The notes: generated by a model from the sequence alone, not told the origin. Positions 54,364 through 63,499 are shown, counted from the first letter of the stretch. The stretch: 64,000 nucleotides of DNA from Gemmatimonadota bacterium (GCA_022560615.1 JADFSR010000008.1:1-64000); one strand, 5' to 3'. Program-made: numbers and translations.

Positions 54364-55119
54364 ATGAAACCAGAGACCCCGCAGGACGTGCGCGAGCGCA
54401 TCCTCGATGCGGCGCTGCGCCTGATCGAGACCCGTCCTCAAGAGTTCACCATGGTGCGGGTTGCCGCCGGCGCCGGCGTATCGCGAGCAACGGTCTATCG
54501 TCGATTCGGCAGCGTCGAAGGCCTTCGGTCCGCGCTGTGCGAAGCACGAGGGGTCACCGTCTCCCCGGATCGGGCCGGCACGCACGCCAGAGTTCTCGAC
54601 GCCGCTCTGTCCGAGTTCACGCGAGCGGGCGTGCACGGCGCCACAATGCAGGGCATCGCCGAGCTCGCCGGCGTGAGCCCGATGACGCTCTACAACCGCT
54701 TCGGCGACAAAGAGGGACTCGTGCTCGCTCTCATTTCCGAGAGGGGACCGATCAGCCTGTCTCTGGCTTCTCTCGCCGGCGCGGAGAGATTCGAGGACAA
54801 GATCACCGCTTTCGTGACGGGTGTGCTTCAGATCATTGAGGACCAGCGCGACCTGTTCGGGCTCGTCGTCGCGCCCGATCCCATCACCAGGCGGGCGTTC
54901 CAGCGCATGAAGGCCAATCACGGGGATCTCCCCTTGGCATCGCTGCTCGAGGCCGCCGAACTCCCGCCGGAGATCGACCCGCGCGTTGCACTCTCGAGCT
55001 TGATGGGGATGATCATCGGCAACGCGGTGATTCGCCCGATTCTCTTTGGCGAAGAGGTCGCCGACCGGGCCGTTCTTGCGGAGCAGATCACCCGATTGTT
55101 CATGAAGGGTGTCTCCTGA
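54364..55119 (+). CDS. Regulator with two tandem TetR-type HTH domains
   Basis: A 251-residue protein. Residues about 10-60 form one TetR N-terminal domain (RERILDAALRLIETRPQEF, then VAAGAGVSRATVYRRFGSVEGL). Residues about 75-127 form a second one (ARVLDAALSEFTRAGVHGAT, then IAELAGVSPMTLYNRFGDKEGL). Only one C-terminal ligand-type domain follows. Normal TetR proteins have one HTH in about 200 residues. ATG 54364 opens the first domain. It probably represses the divergent RND operon through the dyad at 54304-54338. Confidence 0.85.
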   Translation: MKPETPQDVRERILDAALRLIETRPQEFTMVRVAAGAGVSRATVYRRFGSVEGLRSALCEARGVTVSPDRAGTHARVLDAALSEFTRAGVHGATMQGIAELAGVSPMTLYNRFGDKEGLVLALISERGPISLSLASLAGAERFEDKITAFVTGVLQIIEDQRDLFGLVVAPDPITRRAFQRMKANHGDLPLASLLEAAELPPEIDPRVALSSLMGMIIGNAVIRPILFGEEVADRAVLAEQITRLFMKGVS

Positions 55120-55213
55120 CGGGTCCTGCCGCGAACGTGCTTCCCAGTGCCCTACCCGTGCGAGCCTACTACTTCGACCACTTCGTGCTTCGCCTTCCCG
55201 ATGGACATCGTGC

Positions 55214-56209
55214 ATGAGCGCGTCTATCGCGCTCGAGCGGCTACACAATTGGCCGCGCATGATACTCGCGAACTTGCCCACGCCTCTGTACGCGGCCGAG
55301 CGGCTGGCCGCCGAGCTGAGCGATTCACCTATCGATCTCTACGTGAAGATGGACGCCGAGACAGGCTTCGCCCTCGGCGGCAACAAGGTCCGCAAGCTCG
55401 AGTTCGAGCTCGCCCCCACGAGGCTCGAGGGCGTCTCCCGACTACTGACCGCGGGCGGCCCGCAGTCGAACCACTGCCGCGTGACCGCAGCAGCCGCGGC
55501 CAGGCTGGGCTTGAAGTGCACTCTCGTCTTGAGCGGCCCGGAGCCGACGAACCCCACCGGCAATGCGCTGCTTCACCGACTCTTCGGGGCGGAGATCGTG
55601 ACGGTGGCGGACCGGAGCGAACGCACCGGTCGCTTGGAGTCCGTCGCGATCGAATGCGGCGCCCGGGGGGAACACGCGCTCGTCGTGCCCATCGGCGCGT
55701 CCACGGGGCTCGGGTGCCTCGGGTACGCACAGGCGGCGGTCGAATTGATGAAGCAACTCGGGGACCTTGGACCTCGCCGCGAGCGGACCTGGCTCTTTGT
55801 GCCGACTTCGTCGTGTGGCACGCTCGCGGGCCTACTCTTGGGGATCTCCCTCCTTGGACGCGAGGACGTGCAGTTGGTCGGAGTGAGCGCCGACGTGAGC
55901 GCTGCGGAACTCACCGCCTGGACGCTGGAAATTGCCCGAGACGGAGCCGAATTGCTCGGCTGGGAGGGCCACATGCTCGGCAACCTCACGGCGCTCGACG
56001 ACCAGGTGGGCGAGGGATACGGTATCCCGACGCCCGCGGCGCTGGAAGCGCTCGAGCTCTTCGCGCGCACCGAAGGGCTCGTGCTCGACCCCACGTACAC
56101 GTCGAAGGCCGCAGCCGGACTTGTCGCCTGGGCGCGTGCGGGAAAGTTCTCCGTCGGAGATCGAGTGGTGTTCCTGCACACGGGTGGCCACCCCGGCCTG
56201 CTGGCCTGA
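55214..56209 (+). CDS. PLP-dependent D-cysteine desulfhydrase / ACC deaminase family
   Basis: A 331-residue fold-type II PLP enzyme. The PLP lysine is in GFALGGNKVRKLEFE, followed by TAGGPQSNHCRVTAAAAARLGL and GASTGLGCLGYAQAAVEL, and a C-terminal LHTGGHPGLLA. Members deaminate D-cysteine, ACC or related amino acids; the substrate is not decided. ATG 55214 is chosen as it starts ahead of the family region (LANLPTPLYAAERL). Convergent with ligD, whose stop is 5 bases away. Confidence 0.85.
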   Translation: MSASIALERLHNWPRMILANLPTPLYAAERLAAELSDSPIDLYVKMDAETGFALGGNKVRKLEFELAPTRLEGVSRLLTAGGPQSNHCRVTAAAAARLGLKCTLVLSGPEPTNPTGNALLHRLFGAEIVTVADRSERTGRLESVAIECGARGEHALVVPIGASTGLGCLGYAQAAVELMKQLGDLGPRRERTWLFVPTSSCGTLAGLLLGISLLGREDVQLVGVSADVSAAELTAWTLEIARDGAELLGWEGHMLGNLTALDDQVGEGYGIPTPAALEALELFARTEGLVLDPTYTSKAAAGLVAWARAGKFSVGDRVVFLHTGGHPGLLA

Positions 56210-56214
56210 GGCCT

Positions 56215-58728
56215 TCACTCGAACCAATTCGTCAGTCGTTCGAGCGCCCCCAGCAGATCGGGCTCCAGCTCGAGCACGGGCCGTAGCGGGTCATCGCCGA
56301 GGCGCTTCATGCGCCTGGGCACGCTCTTGATGGTGTGGCTCGCGACGGTGAGCCTCCTGTTGACCTCGCTCCACTTGAGCGGCGCTGACACGGGTGCTCC
56401 GGGCTTGGGACGAACCGTGAACGGCGCGACCAAGAGACGGCCATGTCCGTTCTGAACGAAGTCGACGTAGACCTTTCCGTGGCGCCGATCCGGATTGCGC
56501 GTTAGAGTCGCGATCTCCGGCCGCTCGGCGACGACGACTCGGGCGAGAAGTTGTGCCATGGTTCGTGACTGCTCGTAGGTGAGCTGCCTGCCCAGCGGCA
56601 CCAGCACGTGGATCCCGGTCGATCCGCTCGTCTTCGGGAACGACGGCAGACCGATCTCCTCGCACAGGTCGTGGATCGTGCGCGCGATCTCGACCACGTC
56701 GGTGAAGGGTGCCTCCTTCGGATCCAGATCGAGGATGCACCAGTCGGGGTGAGCCAGCGTGGCGATCCGACTGGACCACACGTGCAACGGGATCGTGCCC
56801 ATGTTGATGACGTAGAGCAGCGACTCGACGTCTTCCGCAACGAAGTACGAGAGTTCCCGCTCCGAACCCTCGCTCCACACGGTCACACGCCGGAACCAGT
56901 CTGGCGCGTAGGGTGGAGCGTCCTTCTGAAAGAACGACTTTCCGTCGATACCGTCCGGATACCGGGTCATGACCAGCGGACGGTCTTCGAGGTACGGAAG
57001 CATCCATTCCGAGACCTGCCGATGGTATTCGATCAGGTCGCCTTTCGTGTAGCCTTCCTCGGGCCAGAACACCTTGTCGAGGTTGGTGAACGGTACGGTC
57101 CGCTCCTCGATCATCTCCACCCGCTCGGGTGGCTCGGCCTCACCCCCGAGCGCCCCCTCGACAACACACTCCGAGGGCCGCTTATCGGTGCGGAATCGAG
57201 AGAACGACGGCTGACGCAGGAGTCCCTGGTCGGTGAACTCCTTGTACTTCACCTCCGCGACGATCTCAGGGCGAACCCAGTGGTGTCCCTTCCCCTTGGG
57301 CACGGGGCCCCTGGTACAGGCGCTCGAATCAACCTCGATGTCCTCCAGCAGTGAACGTACGCCGTCGAGCTCCGAGTCCCTGAAGCCGCTTCCGACGTTG
57401 CCCAAGAAGACCAGATCCTCCCCATCGTACTGGCCGATGTGCAGAGAACCGAAGCCGCCGCGCGACCCTTTCGGCTCCGTCCAGCCGACGACGACGAAGT
57501 TCTCGATGCGAACTGTGCGAACCTTGATCCAGCTCCTCGAGCGCCCGCCCCGGTACGGCGCGTCCGCCCTCTTGCCGACGATTCCTTCGAGGCGCATCGC
57601 CTCGACGTGCTTGTACATCGCCTCCCCCTGCTCCGCGATGTGATCCGAGTAGCGGATCGGCCCCACAGAGGGTAGAACGTCCTTCAGGATCTGCTTGCGC
57701 TCCAGCAGGGGCAGTCCGCGCAGATCGTGAAGCTCTAGGCCGAGGATGTCGAACGCGTAGTAGGTGGCGGGCAGCTCGACGCTCGCGCGCAGTGCATCGG
57801 CCACCTTCAGGATTCGACCCCTCCGTTGGAGGCGGGAAAAGGACGGTTTGCCCTCCCCGTCGTTGACGACGACTTCGCCATCGAGCACGAGACCTTCATA
57901 GGGGAGGCCCCGAACCGCGCGCGCGATCTCAGGAAACGTGGGGGTCATGTCGTGCCCGGCGCGCGAGCGCAAGTATGGCTCCCGACTCGAGCGCTCGGCC
58001 AGGAGGCGATACCCGTCGTACTTCAGCTCGAAGATCCAGCCTTCTCGGCTGAACGGCCTCTCTTCGCTCGAAGCGAGCATGAGGCTGACCTCGTTCGCTG
58101 AAACGGCCCTCTCCTTCGCCCCCATCCCCGCGATCCGTTCGGCCAGCTCGTCGGCAAGGGCATCGGCGTTCGGAAACTCGTCCACCGTGAGTCCGGAGTA
58201 GATCGAGTCGTCGGGATAGTCCTCCGTGCTGCCCGCCTCGTCGATGTAGGCGTCCCGCTCCTTGATGAACAGCCACGAATTGGGCGCCTGCTTCGTCTTC
58301 ACCAGGGTCCAGTTGCCGAGCAGTTTGTGGCCCCTCAGTTCGAACAGGAGCTTCCCCTTCTCGAGGCCCTCCTTCGGATCCTCGAGCGGTACCCACACCC
58401 CCCGATCCCACACGATCATCGCACCGGCGCCGTACTCGCCCTCGGGAATGATACCCTCGAACTCCGCGTACTCGAGCGGATGGTCCTCGGTCTTCATCGC
58501 GAGGCGTTTGTCGGCCTGGTTCGGTGAGGGACCCTTCGGGATGGCCCACGAGAGCAGCACTCCGTCCAGTTCCAGGCGCAGGTCCCAGTGCAGGTTCCGC
58601 GCGGCGTGCTTTTGCACGACGAAGATGCTGCCACCCGCGACCACCCGCCCGCCAAACGGCTCGGGCGTGCGGGAGGCGGTGCGCTTTTCGCGATACTTCG
58701 CGAGGCGTTCGTCGCGGGTTGGCGTCAT
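56215..58728 (-). CDS. ligD: ATP-dependent DNA ligase LigD (PE-Lig-Pol order)
   Basis: An 837-residue NHEJ enzyme. The phosphoesterase domain comes first (FVVQKHAARNLHWDLRLELDG), then the ligase with adenylated lysine in FELKYDGYRLLAE (about residue 236) and an OB-fold, then the primase/polymerase (ILDLDPKEAPF with the D-x-D metal site, SGSTGIHVLVPLG). It processes and seals double-strand breaks with Ku. ATG 58728 matches the usual family start (ERLAKYREKRTASRTPEP); longer starts would overlap the preceding gene. Confidence 0.93.
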   Translation of the reverse strand: MTPTRDERLAKYREKRTASRTPEPFGGRVVAGGSIFVVQKHAARNLHWDLRLELDGVLLSWAIPKGPSPNQADKRLAMKTEDHPLEYAEFEGIIPEGEYGAGAMIVWDRGVWVPLEDPKEGLEKGKLLFELRGHKLLGNWTLVKTKQAPNSWLFIKERDAYIDEAGSTEDYPDDSIYSGLTVDEFPNADALADELAERIAGMGAKERAVSANEVSLMLASSEERPFSREGWIFELKYDGYRLLAERSSREPYLRSRAGHDMTPTFPEIARAVRGLPYEGLVLDGEVVVNDGEGKPSFSRLQRRGRILKVADALRASVELPATYYAFDILGLELHDLRGLPLLERKQILKDVLPSVGPIRYSDHIAEQGEAMYKHVEAMRLEGIVGKRADAPYRGGRSRSWIKVRTVRIENFVVVGWTEPKGSRGGFGSLHIGQYDGEDLVFLGNVGSGFRDSELDGVRSLLEDIEVDSSACTRGPVPKGKGHHWVRPEIVAEVKYKEFTDQGLLRQPSFSRFRTDKRPSECVVEGALGGEAEPPERVEMIEERTVPFTNLDKVFWPEEGYTKGDLIEYHRQVSEWMLPYLEDRPLVMTRYPDGIDGKSFFQKDAPPYAPDWFRRVTVWSEGSERELSYFVAEDVESLLYVINMGTIPLHVWSSRIATLAHPDWCILDLDPKEAPFTDVVEIARTIHDLCEEIGLPSFPKTSGSTGIHVLVPLGRQLTYEQSRTMAQLLARVVVAERPEIATLTRNPDRRHGKVYVDFVQNGHGRLLVAPFTVRPKPGAPVSAPLKWSEVNRRLTVASHTIKSVPRRMKRLGDDPLRPVLELEPDLLGALERLTNWFE

Positions 58729-58780
58729 CGCGTCGGCGAGGGAACCGGCGAGATCGCCGTAATGGTCGAGGTTGGGCGGC

Positions 58781-59731
58781 TCAGTGCCGGGGGATCCTGC
58801 TCCCATTCTTCTCGAGCCAATGCCCAAAGCTCTGTAGCCCGGAGTTCAGCCGCCGGGCCACATCGAGGTCTCGGGCGCCCAAAAACATCTCCTGGAAGTC
58901 ATGCTTGAACTGGAACATGTTGCCCAGGTCCTCGGCACCGGGGAAGTCGAACGACCGGTATTCGTCGAAGGACACGGGATAGTAGCTCACGGGTTCGCCG
59001 AGCGCCGTCGACAGCCCAGCGGCCATCTCCATCCCCGTCGGGTGCTCACCCGCGATCCCGATGGTTCGACCCACGTGCTTCAGGCCCTCTTGGAAAACCC
59101 CGTAGGCACACCGTCCGATGTCGTCCGCCGCGATCCCGGGGAGCTTCTTGTCTCCCATGGGGAGTGCGAGGACCAGCTTGCCGTCCTCGCCCCGCTGGGG
59201 TTCCATACCGAAGTGGATGAGGTTGTCCCAGTAGAACGAGGTGAGAAGGAACGTCGTCGGTACCCCAGCCTCCCGGAAGAAGTCGTCGGCTTCACCCTTG
59301 GTGTCGAAGTGGGGGACCTTGTACCGCTCCATGAGCGTGGGCATCCGGTCGTCCTCGAGCGGAATCCAACGCCGTGTGTCCTCGAGCGTCGACCAGATGA
59401 CATGCTCTACGCCCACATCCTTCGCGGCGTTCGCCATCGAGCGTGCCTGTGCTAGCTCCTTTTCCGGCGAAAAGTGCTCCCAGAAGAAGGTCACGCAGTA
59501 CGCCCCATAGGCGCCCTCGAAAGCGTCCCGGATGCTCGCCTCGTCGTCGAGGTCTGCACCGACGACCTCGGCACCGGAATCGGCGAGCGCTTTCGCCTTG
59601 TCGGAGTCCGGGTTGCGGGTGAGGGCTCGGGCCGCGAAGCCCTCATCGGGGTCGTCGAGGATTGCGCGCACGAGTCCACCACCCTGCGCCCCGGTGGCAC
59701 CGGCCACCGCGATGATTCTCTTGTCTGCCAT
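58781..59731 (-). CDS. NmrA-like NAD(P)-binding protein
   Basis: A 316-residue Rossmann protein opening MADKRIIAVAGATGAQGGGL, with the NmrA-type TFFWEHFSPEKELAQARSMANAAKDVGVEHVIWSTLEDTR. There is no obvious catalytic Tyr-x-x-x-Lys pair, so it may be a redox sensor rather than an enzyme. GGAGG lies four bases before ATG 59731. It is co-directional with ligD and 52 bases upstream of it. Confidence 0.85.
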   Translation of the reverse strand: MADKRIIAVAGATGAQGGGLVRAILDDPDEGFAARALTRNPDSDKAKALADSGAEVVGADLDDEASIRDAFEGAYGAYCVTFFWEHFSPEKELAQARSMANAAKDVGVEHVIWSTLEDTRRWIPLEDDRMPTLMERYKVPHFDTKGEADDFFREAGVPTTFLLTSFYWDNLIHFGMEPQRGEDGKLVLALPMGDKKLPGIAADDIGRCAYGVFQEGLKHVGRTIGIAGEHPTGMEMAAGLSTALGEPVSYYPVSFDEYRSFDFPGAEDLGNMFQFKHDFQEMFLGARDLDVARRLNSGLQSFGHWLEKNGSRIPRH

Positions 59732-59836
59732 CTTCCCTCCCAATCGCCTGGTTTTTCGTTTCAAGTCGGTCACGTGACCCTAGGGCGCTGACCCATCGGG
59801 AGCAAGGATCATTCGCGGTCGGCCTACGCCCACACG

Positions 59837-60022
59837 CTAGAACTCGGGTAGCCCCGCCGCGTGCAAAGCCTCAAGCAGTTGGTCGATGGAAGCCTGGGCG
59901 TCCCGAATCGCCAAGTCGAGGGCGTTGGGATCGGTGTTCCAGCCGAAGAACCACGCATGGAACTTCACGTAGCTGCGATACGCCTTGCCCCGGTTTCGTG
60001 CATGAACATATGTTTTTCGCAC
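59837..60022 (-). CDS. Possible small gene or gene remnant beside ku
   Basis: A 61-residue frame ending SYVKFHAWFFGWNTDPNALD to LLEALHAAGLPEF. The codons are rich in G/C at third positions like real genes here, and the protein composition is sensible. But the GTG start abuts the ku ATG, there is no ribosome site, and no family is recognised. It could be the tail of a former gene. Confidence 0.3.
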   Translation of the reverse strand: MRKTYVHARNRGKAYRSYVKFHAWFFGWNTDPNALDLAIRDAQASIDQLLEALHAAGLPEF

Positions 60023-60023
60023 T

Positions 60024-60899
60024 ATGGCAGCGCGCGCAATCGGAACGTCGACCATCGCCTTCGGGCTGGTCTCCCTCCCCGTGAAGATCTACTCGACGGG
60101 CGAGTCGTCTCGGAAAGTCTCCTTCAACATGATCTGGAAGGAGCGAGGCGTCCGTGTCCGGCAGCAGTACATCGACCCGGCGGACGGCACCGTCGTGCCC
60201 AAAGAAGAGATCGTAAAGGGTTACGAGTTCGCGAAGGGACAATACGTGCTCTTCACGAAGGAAGAGCTCGAGGTCGTCGAGGCTCCCAAGTCCGACGAGA
60301 TCGAGATCGTCAGCTTCGTGCCCGCGGACAGCGTGGGGCGCCTGTACTTCAACAAGGCCTACTACCTCGGGCCGGACAAGGGCGGCGCGCGCGCGTATCG
60401 CCTGCTTTCCGCGGCGCTGCGTAAGACCGAGCGCGTCGCGATCGCCAAGCACGCGACACGCGGAAAGCAGTATATCGTCATGATCCGTCCGCACGACGAA
60501 GGCCTGCTCCTCGAGCAGCTCTACTACGCGGAGGAGATCCGCTCCTTCGACGAGGTGCCGCTGGAAGAAGGTGACGTGAACGACGCAGAGCTCACCCTCG
60601 CGATCCAGTTGATCGACCAGGCGGCCAGTGACGGCTTCGACTCGACCCAATTCAAGGACGAGGTGCGAGAGAAGACGCTCGAGCTGATCCAGTCCAAGGT
60701 GGACGGGCAGGAGATCACCGCCGCGCCTGCCGAGGAATCGAAGACCCAGATCATCGATCTCATGGCCGCTCTCAAGGCCTCCATCGAGGAGGACGAAGAG
60801 GAGCGCAAACCGGCGGCACGCGCCGGAAAGAAGAAGACCGCTGCCAAGAAGTTATCGGGAAGCAAGGAGTCTACGCGCAAGAAAGTCGCGTCGGGCTGA
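60024..60899 (+). CDS. ku: Ku DNA end-binding protein
   Basis: A 291-residue bacterial Ku. It begins AIGTSTIAFGLVSLPVKIYS, has YEFAKGQYVLFTKEELEVVE and PHDEGLLLEQLYYAEEIRS, and ends in a lysine-rich tail (ARAGKKKTAAKKLSGSKE) of the kind that binds DNA or recruits the ligase. It forms a ring homodimer on broken ends and works with LigD, 1.3 kb away on the other strand. No Shine-Dalgarno is visible; a 10-bp palindrome AACATATGTT (60005-60014) sits just ahead. Confidence 0.95.
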   Translation: MAARAIGTSTIAFGLVSLPVKIYSTGESSRKVSFNMIWKERGVRVRQQYIDPADGTVVPKEEIVKGYEFAKGQYVLFTKEELEVVEAPKSDEIEIVSFVPADSVGRLYFNKAYYLGPDKGGARAYRLLSAALRKTERVAIAKHATRGKQYIVMIRPHDEGLLLEQLYYAEEIRSFDEVPLEEGDVNDAELTLAIQLIDQAASDGFDSTQFKDEVREKTLELIQSKVDGQEITAAPAEESKTQIIDLMAALKASIEEDEEERKPAARAGKKKTAAKKLSGSKESTRKKVASG

Positions 60900-60921
60900 T
60901 TCCCCCTCTGCCGCAGATGGG

Positions 60922-61764
60922 ATGAAGGGCTACACGACCCGCGAGGTCGCGGAGGTCGTAGGTCTCTCTACCTCAAAGATTCTTTCCTGGACCAGGAGTG
61001 GACTGCTCACGCCGCAACGCGGTCCCCGCGGCGCGTATCTGTTCTCGTTCCAGGACATCGTACTGCTGCGCACAGCCCGCGATCTACTCACTCAAGACGT
61101 GCCGGCGCGGCGCGTTAGGGAGGCGCTCGAGGCACTGCGGGAACAGCTCCCCGTGGGACGCCCGCTCAGCGCGGTCCATGTCTCGGCTGTCGGAGACCGA
61201 ATCCTCGTGCATGATGACGACGCGGTCTGGGAGCCGAGCTCAGGTCAACTGCAGATCGACTTCGATGTGGTCGACGTAGCGGAGACGGCAGCGCCGGTAG
61301 CCCGCCGAGCATTGGAGGCGCGCGCCGACGAGGACAGCATGAGCGCCGACGACTGGTTCAACACCGCGCTGGATCTCGAAGCAGTGACCAGCGACGAGGC
61401 GATCGCCGCCTACCAGAAGGCACTCGCGCTGGAAGCCGACCATGCCGACGCACACTTGAACCTCGGGCGGCTCCTGCACGAAGACGGTCGGGTCCGAGAA
61501 GCCGAGTCGCATTACCGCAACGCTACCGACGCCGACCCCGAGAGCGGCCGCGCGTTCTACAACTTGGGCGTGGCGCTCGACGATCAGGGACTCGGGTCGG
61601 GCGCGATCGAAGCGTACCAGGCCGCGCTACGGCTCGACGCGGACCTGGCGGTCGCGCACTTCAACCTGTCGCGGCTCTTCGAGGCCGAGGGGCGGCGGCC
61701 GGACGCCCTCCGGCACCTCGCCGAGTACAAGCGGCTCATCGAGCGCGGCGGTCTAGGGGCCTAG
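60922..61764 (+). CDS. MerR-type HTH / TPR fusion protein
   Basis: A 280-residue protein. The N-terminal MerR-like DNA-binding domain is YTTREVAEVVGLSTSKILSW, with the wing RGAYLFSFQDIVLLRTAR. After a linker, residues about 145-270 form three or more TPR repeats (AIAAYQKALALEADHADAHLNLG, then AESHYRNATDADPESGRAFYNLG and AIEAYQAALRLDADLAVAHFNLS). It is 22 bases after ku and so probably co-transcribed. A regulatory or scaffolding role in end-joining is inference. Confidence 0.85.
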   Translation: MKGYTTREVAEVVGLSTSKILSWTRSGLLTPQRGPRGAYLFSFQDIVLLRTARDLLTQDVPARRVREALEALREQLPVGRPLSAVHVSAVGDRILVHDDDAVWEPSSGQLQIDFDVVDVAETAAPVARRALEARADEDSMSADDWFNTALDLEAVTSDEAIAAYQKALALEADHADAHLNLGRLLHEDGRVREAESHYRNATDADPESGRAFYNLGVALDDQGLGSGAIEAYQAALRLDADLAVAHFNLSRLFEAEGRRPDALRHLAEYKRLIERGGLGA

Positions 61765-61830
61765 CAGCCCGTCCCGTGAGCGTCTTGACACTGCCGGTCA
61801 TGTCAAGCCTCCTCTCATGTCCAGCCTCCC
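61762..61830 (+). repeat. Post-stop repeats after the MerR-TPR gene
   Basis: The stop TAG starts TAGCAGCCCGT, identical to the first 11 bases after the pseudopilin stop. Further on CATGTCAAGCCTCCT (61799-61813) is repeated as CATGTCCAGCCTCCC (61816-61830), 13 of 15 identical, before the convergent transporter stop. Confidence 0.6.
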
Positions 61831-61841
61831 TTCTCTAAATC

Positions 61842-63386
61842 CTACTTGACCCCACCCATGAGCTTCTTCACGAGTGGGCTTGCCATCAGCGCGAAGATCG
61901 CGATTCCGGCGGTGATCATCGCGACGATCCGGAACAGGTCATCGAACGCCATCGTTTCGACGCGGCCACCCACGAGGCCCGCGAACACGTTGCCCAGCGC
62001 GGCGCCCACGAACCAGATCCCCATCATCTGACCGACGCGCCGTTCCGGCGACAGCTTCGTAATGGCCGAAAGTCCGATCGGCGAGATGCACAGCTCACCG
62101 ACGGTGTGCAGGAAGTAGGTGACTACCAGCCACGCGGGCGACACCAGGTCGCCGTTCGACGCGTTCGCGGCACCCCACGCCATGACGAAGAAGCCCGCGC
62201 TGAGCCCCACCAGGCCGAGCCCAAACTTTATCGGCAGCGACGGATTTCTCTGCCGGCTGTCGAGCCACACCCACATCATGCCGAAGACGGGCGCCAACAA
62301 GATGATGAAGCCCGCGTTCACCGACTGGAACCACGACACCGGAAATTCGTCGGGCCCGATATTCGTGAACGGGATCTTGAGCGCGAAATCCCTGAAGGTG
62401 GCGTCCCGCGCGAACAGGGTGAACGACGTGCCAGCCTGCTCGAAGCCGGCCCAGAAGACGGCGATCAAGAGAAATAGCCAGAAGATGACCGCCATCCTCT
62501 TGTTCTCTTCGACCGTGTGCCCACCCCAGGTCCATATGTACACGAAGTAGAGCGCGACCAGCACAAGCACACTGGTCCCCAACACTGTTGCGATCTGGGT
62601 GAGCGTCACCGGAATCGTCCCGTTCGATACCAAAAACCCGAACAGCGCGACCGCCGCGACCACGCCGAAGAACGTTCCGAAGAACTTCCTCTCCTTCGCG
62701 GCCACCTGCTCCGGAGTGTCATCGGTCTTGAGCCTGCCGATGTCGCCGAGCTTCTCCATGCCGATGCGGTACTGGATGAGGCCGAGGATCATGCCCACAC
62801 CGGCCGCGCCGAAGCCCCAGTGCCAGTTGTATCCCTCAGCGAGAAAGCCGGTGACGAGAGGACCGAGGAGCGCGCCGAGGTTGATCCCCATGTAGAAGAT
62901 CGAGAAGCCGGCGTCGCGACGCGCCCCACCCTCCGGGTAAAGCTCACCGACGATCGTGCTCACGTTGGGCTTGAGTAGCCCCGTGCCGCAAATGATGAAG
63001 ACGAGCCCGAGGAAGAACGTGAACGTGCTCGGGATCGCCATCGTGAAATGGCCCGCGGCGATGATCCAGCCACCGACCCAGATGGCCTTGCGCTGACCCC
63101 AGAGGTTGTCGGCGACCCAGCCACCCGGGAGCGCGAGGATGTATACCAGGCCGGTGTACAGACCGTAGATCGCTCCCGCCGTCGCCACGTCGTAGCCGAG
63201 GCCGGGATTGGTCCCAATTGTGGCGGTCGTCATGAACAGCGTGAGCAACGCGCGCATCCCGTAGTACGAGAAGCGCTCCCACATCTCGGTGAAGAAGAGC
63301 GTCGACAGGCCCCGAGGATGTCCGAAGAAGGTCTTTTCGCCGAGGTTCGGATTCTGTGGTCCTTCGAACGCAGCGCCGGTGCTCAA
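61842..63386 (-). CDS. POT-family proton:peptide transporter
   Basis: A 514-residue MFS-fold protein with about 14 helices. The POT signature EMWERFSYYGMRALLTLFM carries the proton-coupling ExxER motif, and GGWVADNLWGQRKAIWVGG and FIICGTGLLKPNVSTIVGELY follow. It imports di- and tripeptides, fitting the peptidase-rich context. The start is a TTG at 63386 with GGGAG seven bases upstream; the frame is open to 63473 but without a better start. Confidence 0.9.
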   Translation of the reverse strand: MSTGAAFEGPQNPNLGEKTFFGHPRGLSTLFFTEMWERFSYYGMRALLTLFMTTATIGTNPGLGYDVATAGAIYGLYTGLVYILALPGGWVADNLWGQRKAIWVGGWIIAAGHFTMAIPSTFTFFLGLVFIICGTGLLKPNVSTIVGELYPEGGARRDAGFSIFYMGINLGALLGPLVTGFLAEGYNWHWGFGAAGVGMILGLIQYRIGMEKLGDIGRLKTDDTPEQVAAKERKFFGTFFGVVAAVALFGFLVSNGTIPVTLTQIATVLGTSVLVLVALYFVYIWTWGGHTVEENKRMAVIFWLFLLIAVFWAGFEQAGTSFTLFARDATFRDFALKIPFTNIGPDEFPVSWFQSVNAGFIILLAPVFGMMWVWLDSRQRNPSLPIKFGLGLVGLSAGFFVMAWGAANASNGDLVSPAWLVVTYFLHTVGELCISPIGLSAITKLSPERRVGQMMGIWFVGAALGNVFAGLVGGRVETMAFDDLFRIVAMITAGIAIFALMASPLVKKLMGGVK

Positions 63387-63499
63387 AATCGGTCTCCCGT
63401 TGTCTGATTTCAGTCCGAAACGGCCGGTAACGTAAGGGCCACGCCATGCCCCACGCCAACCACTCCGAACCATTTGACGCTTCCCGCTGTCAAAGCTTG

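Noticed and set aside
55147-56286. 379-residue alternative frame over the PLP enzyme
   Set aside because: Arg-rich shadow; the other frame has the PLP lysine motif and a normal ending.
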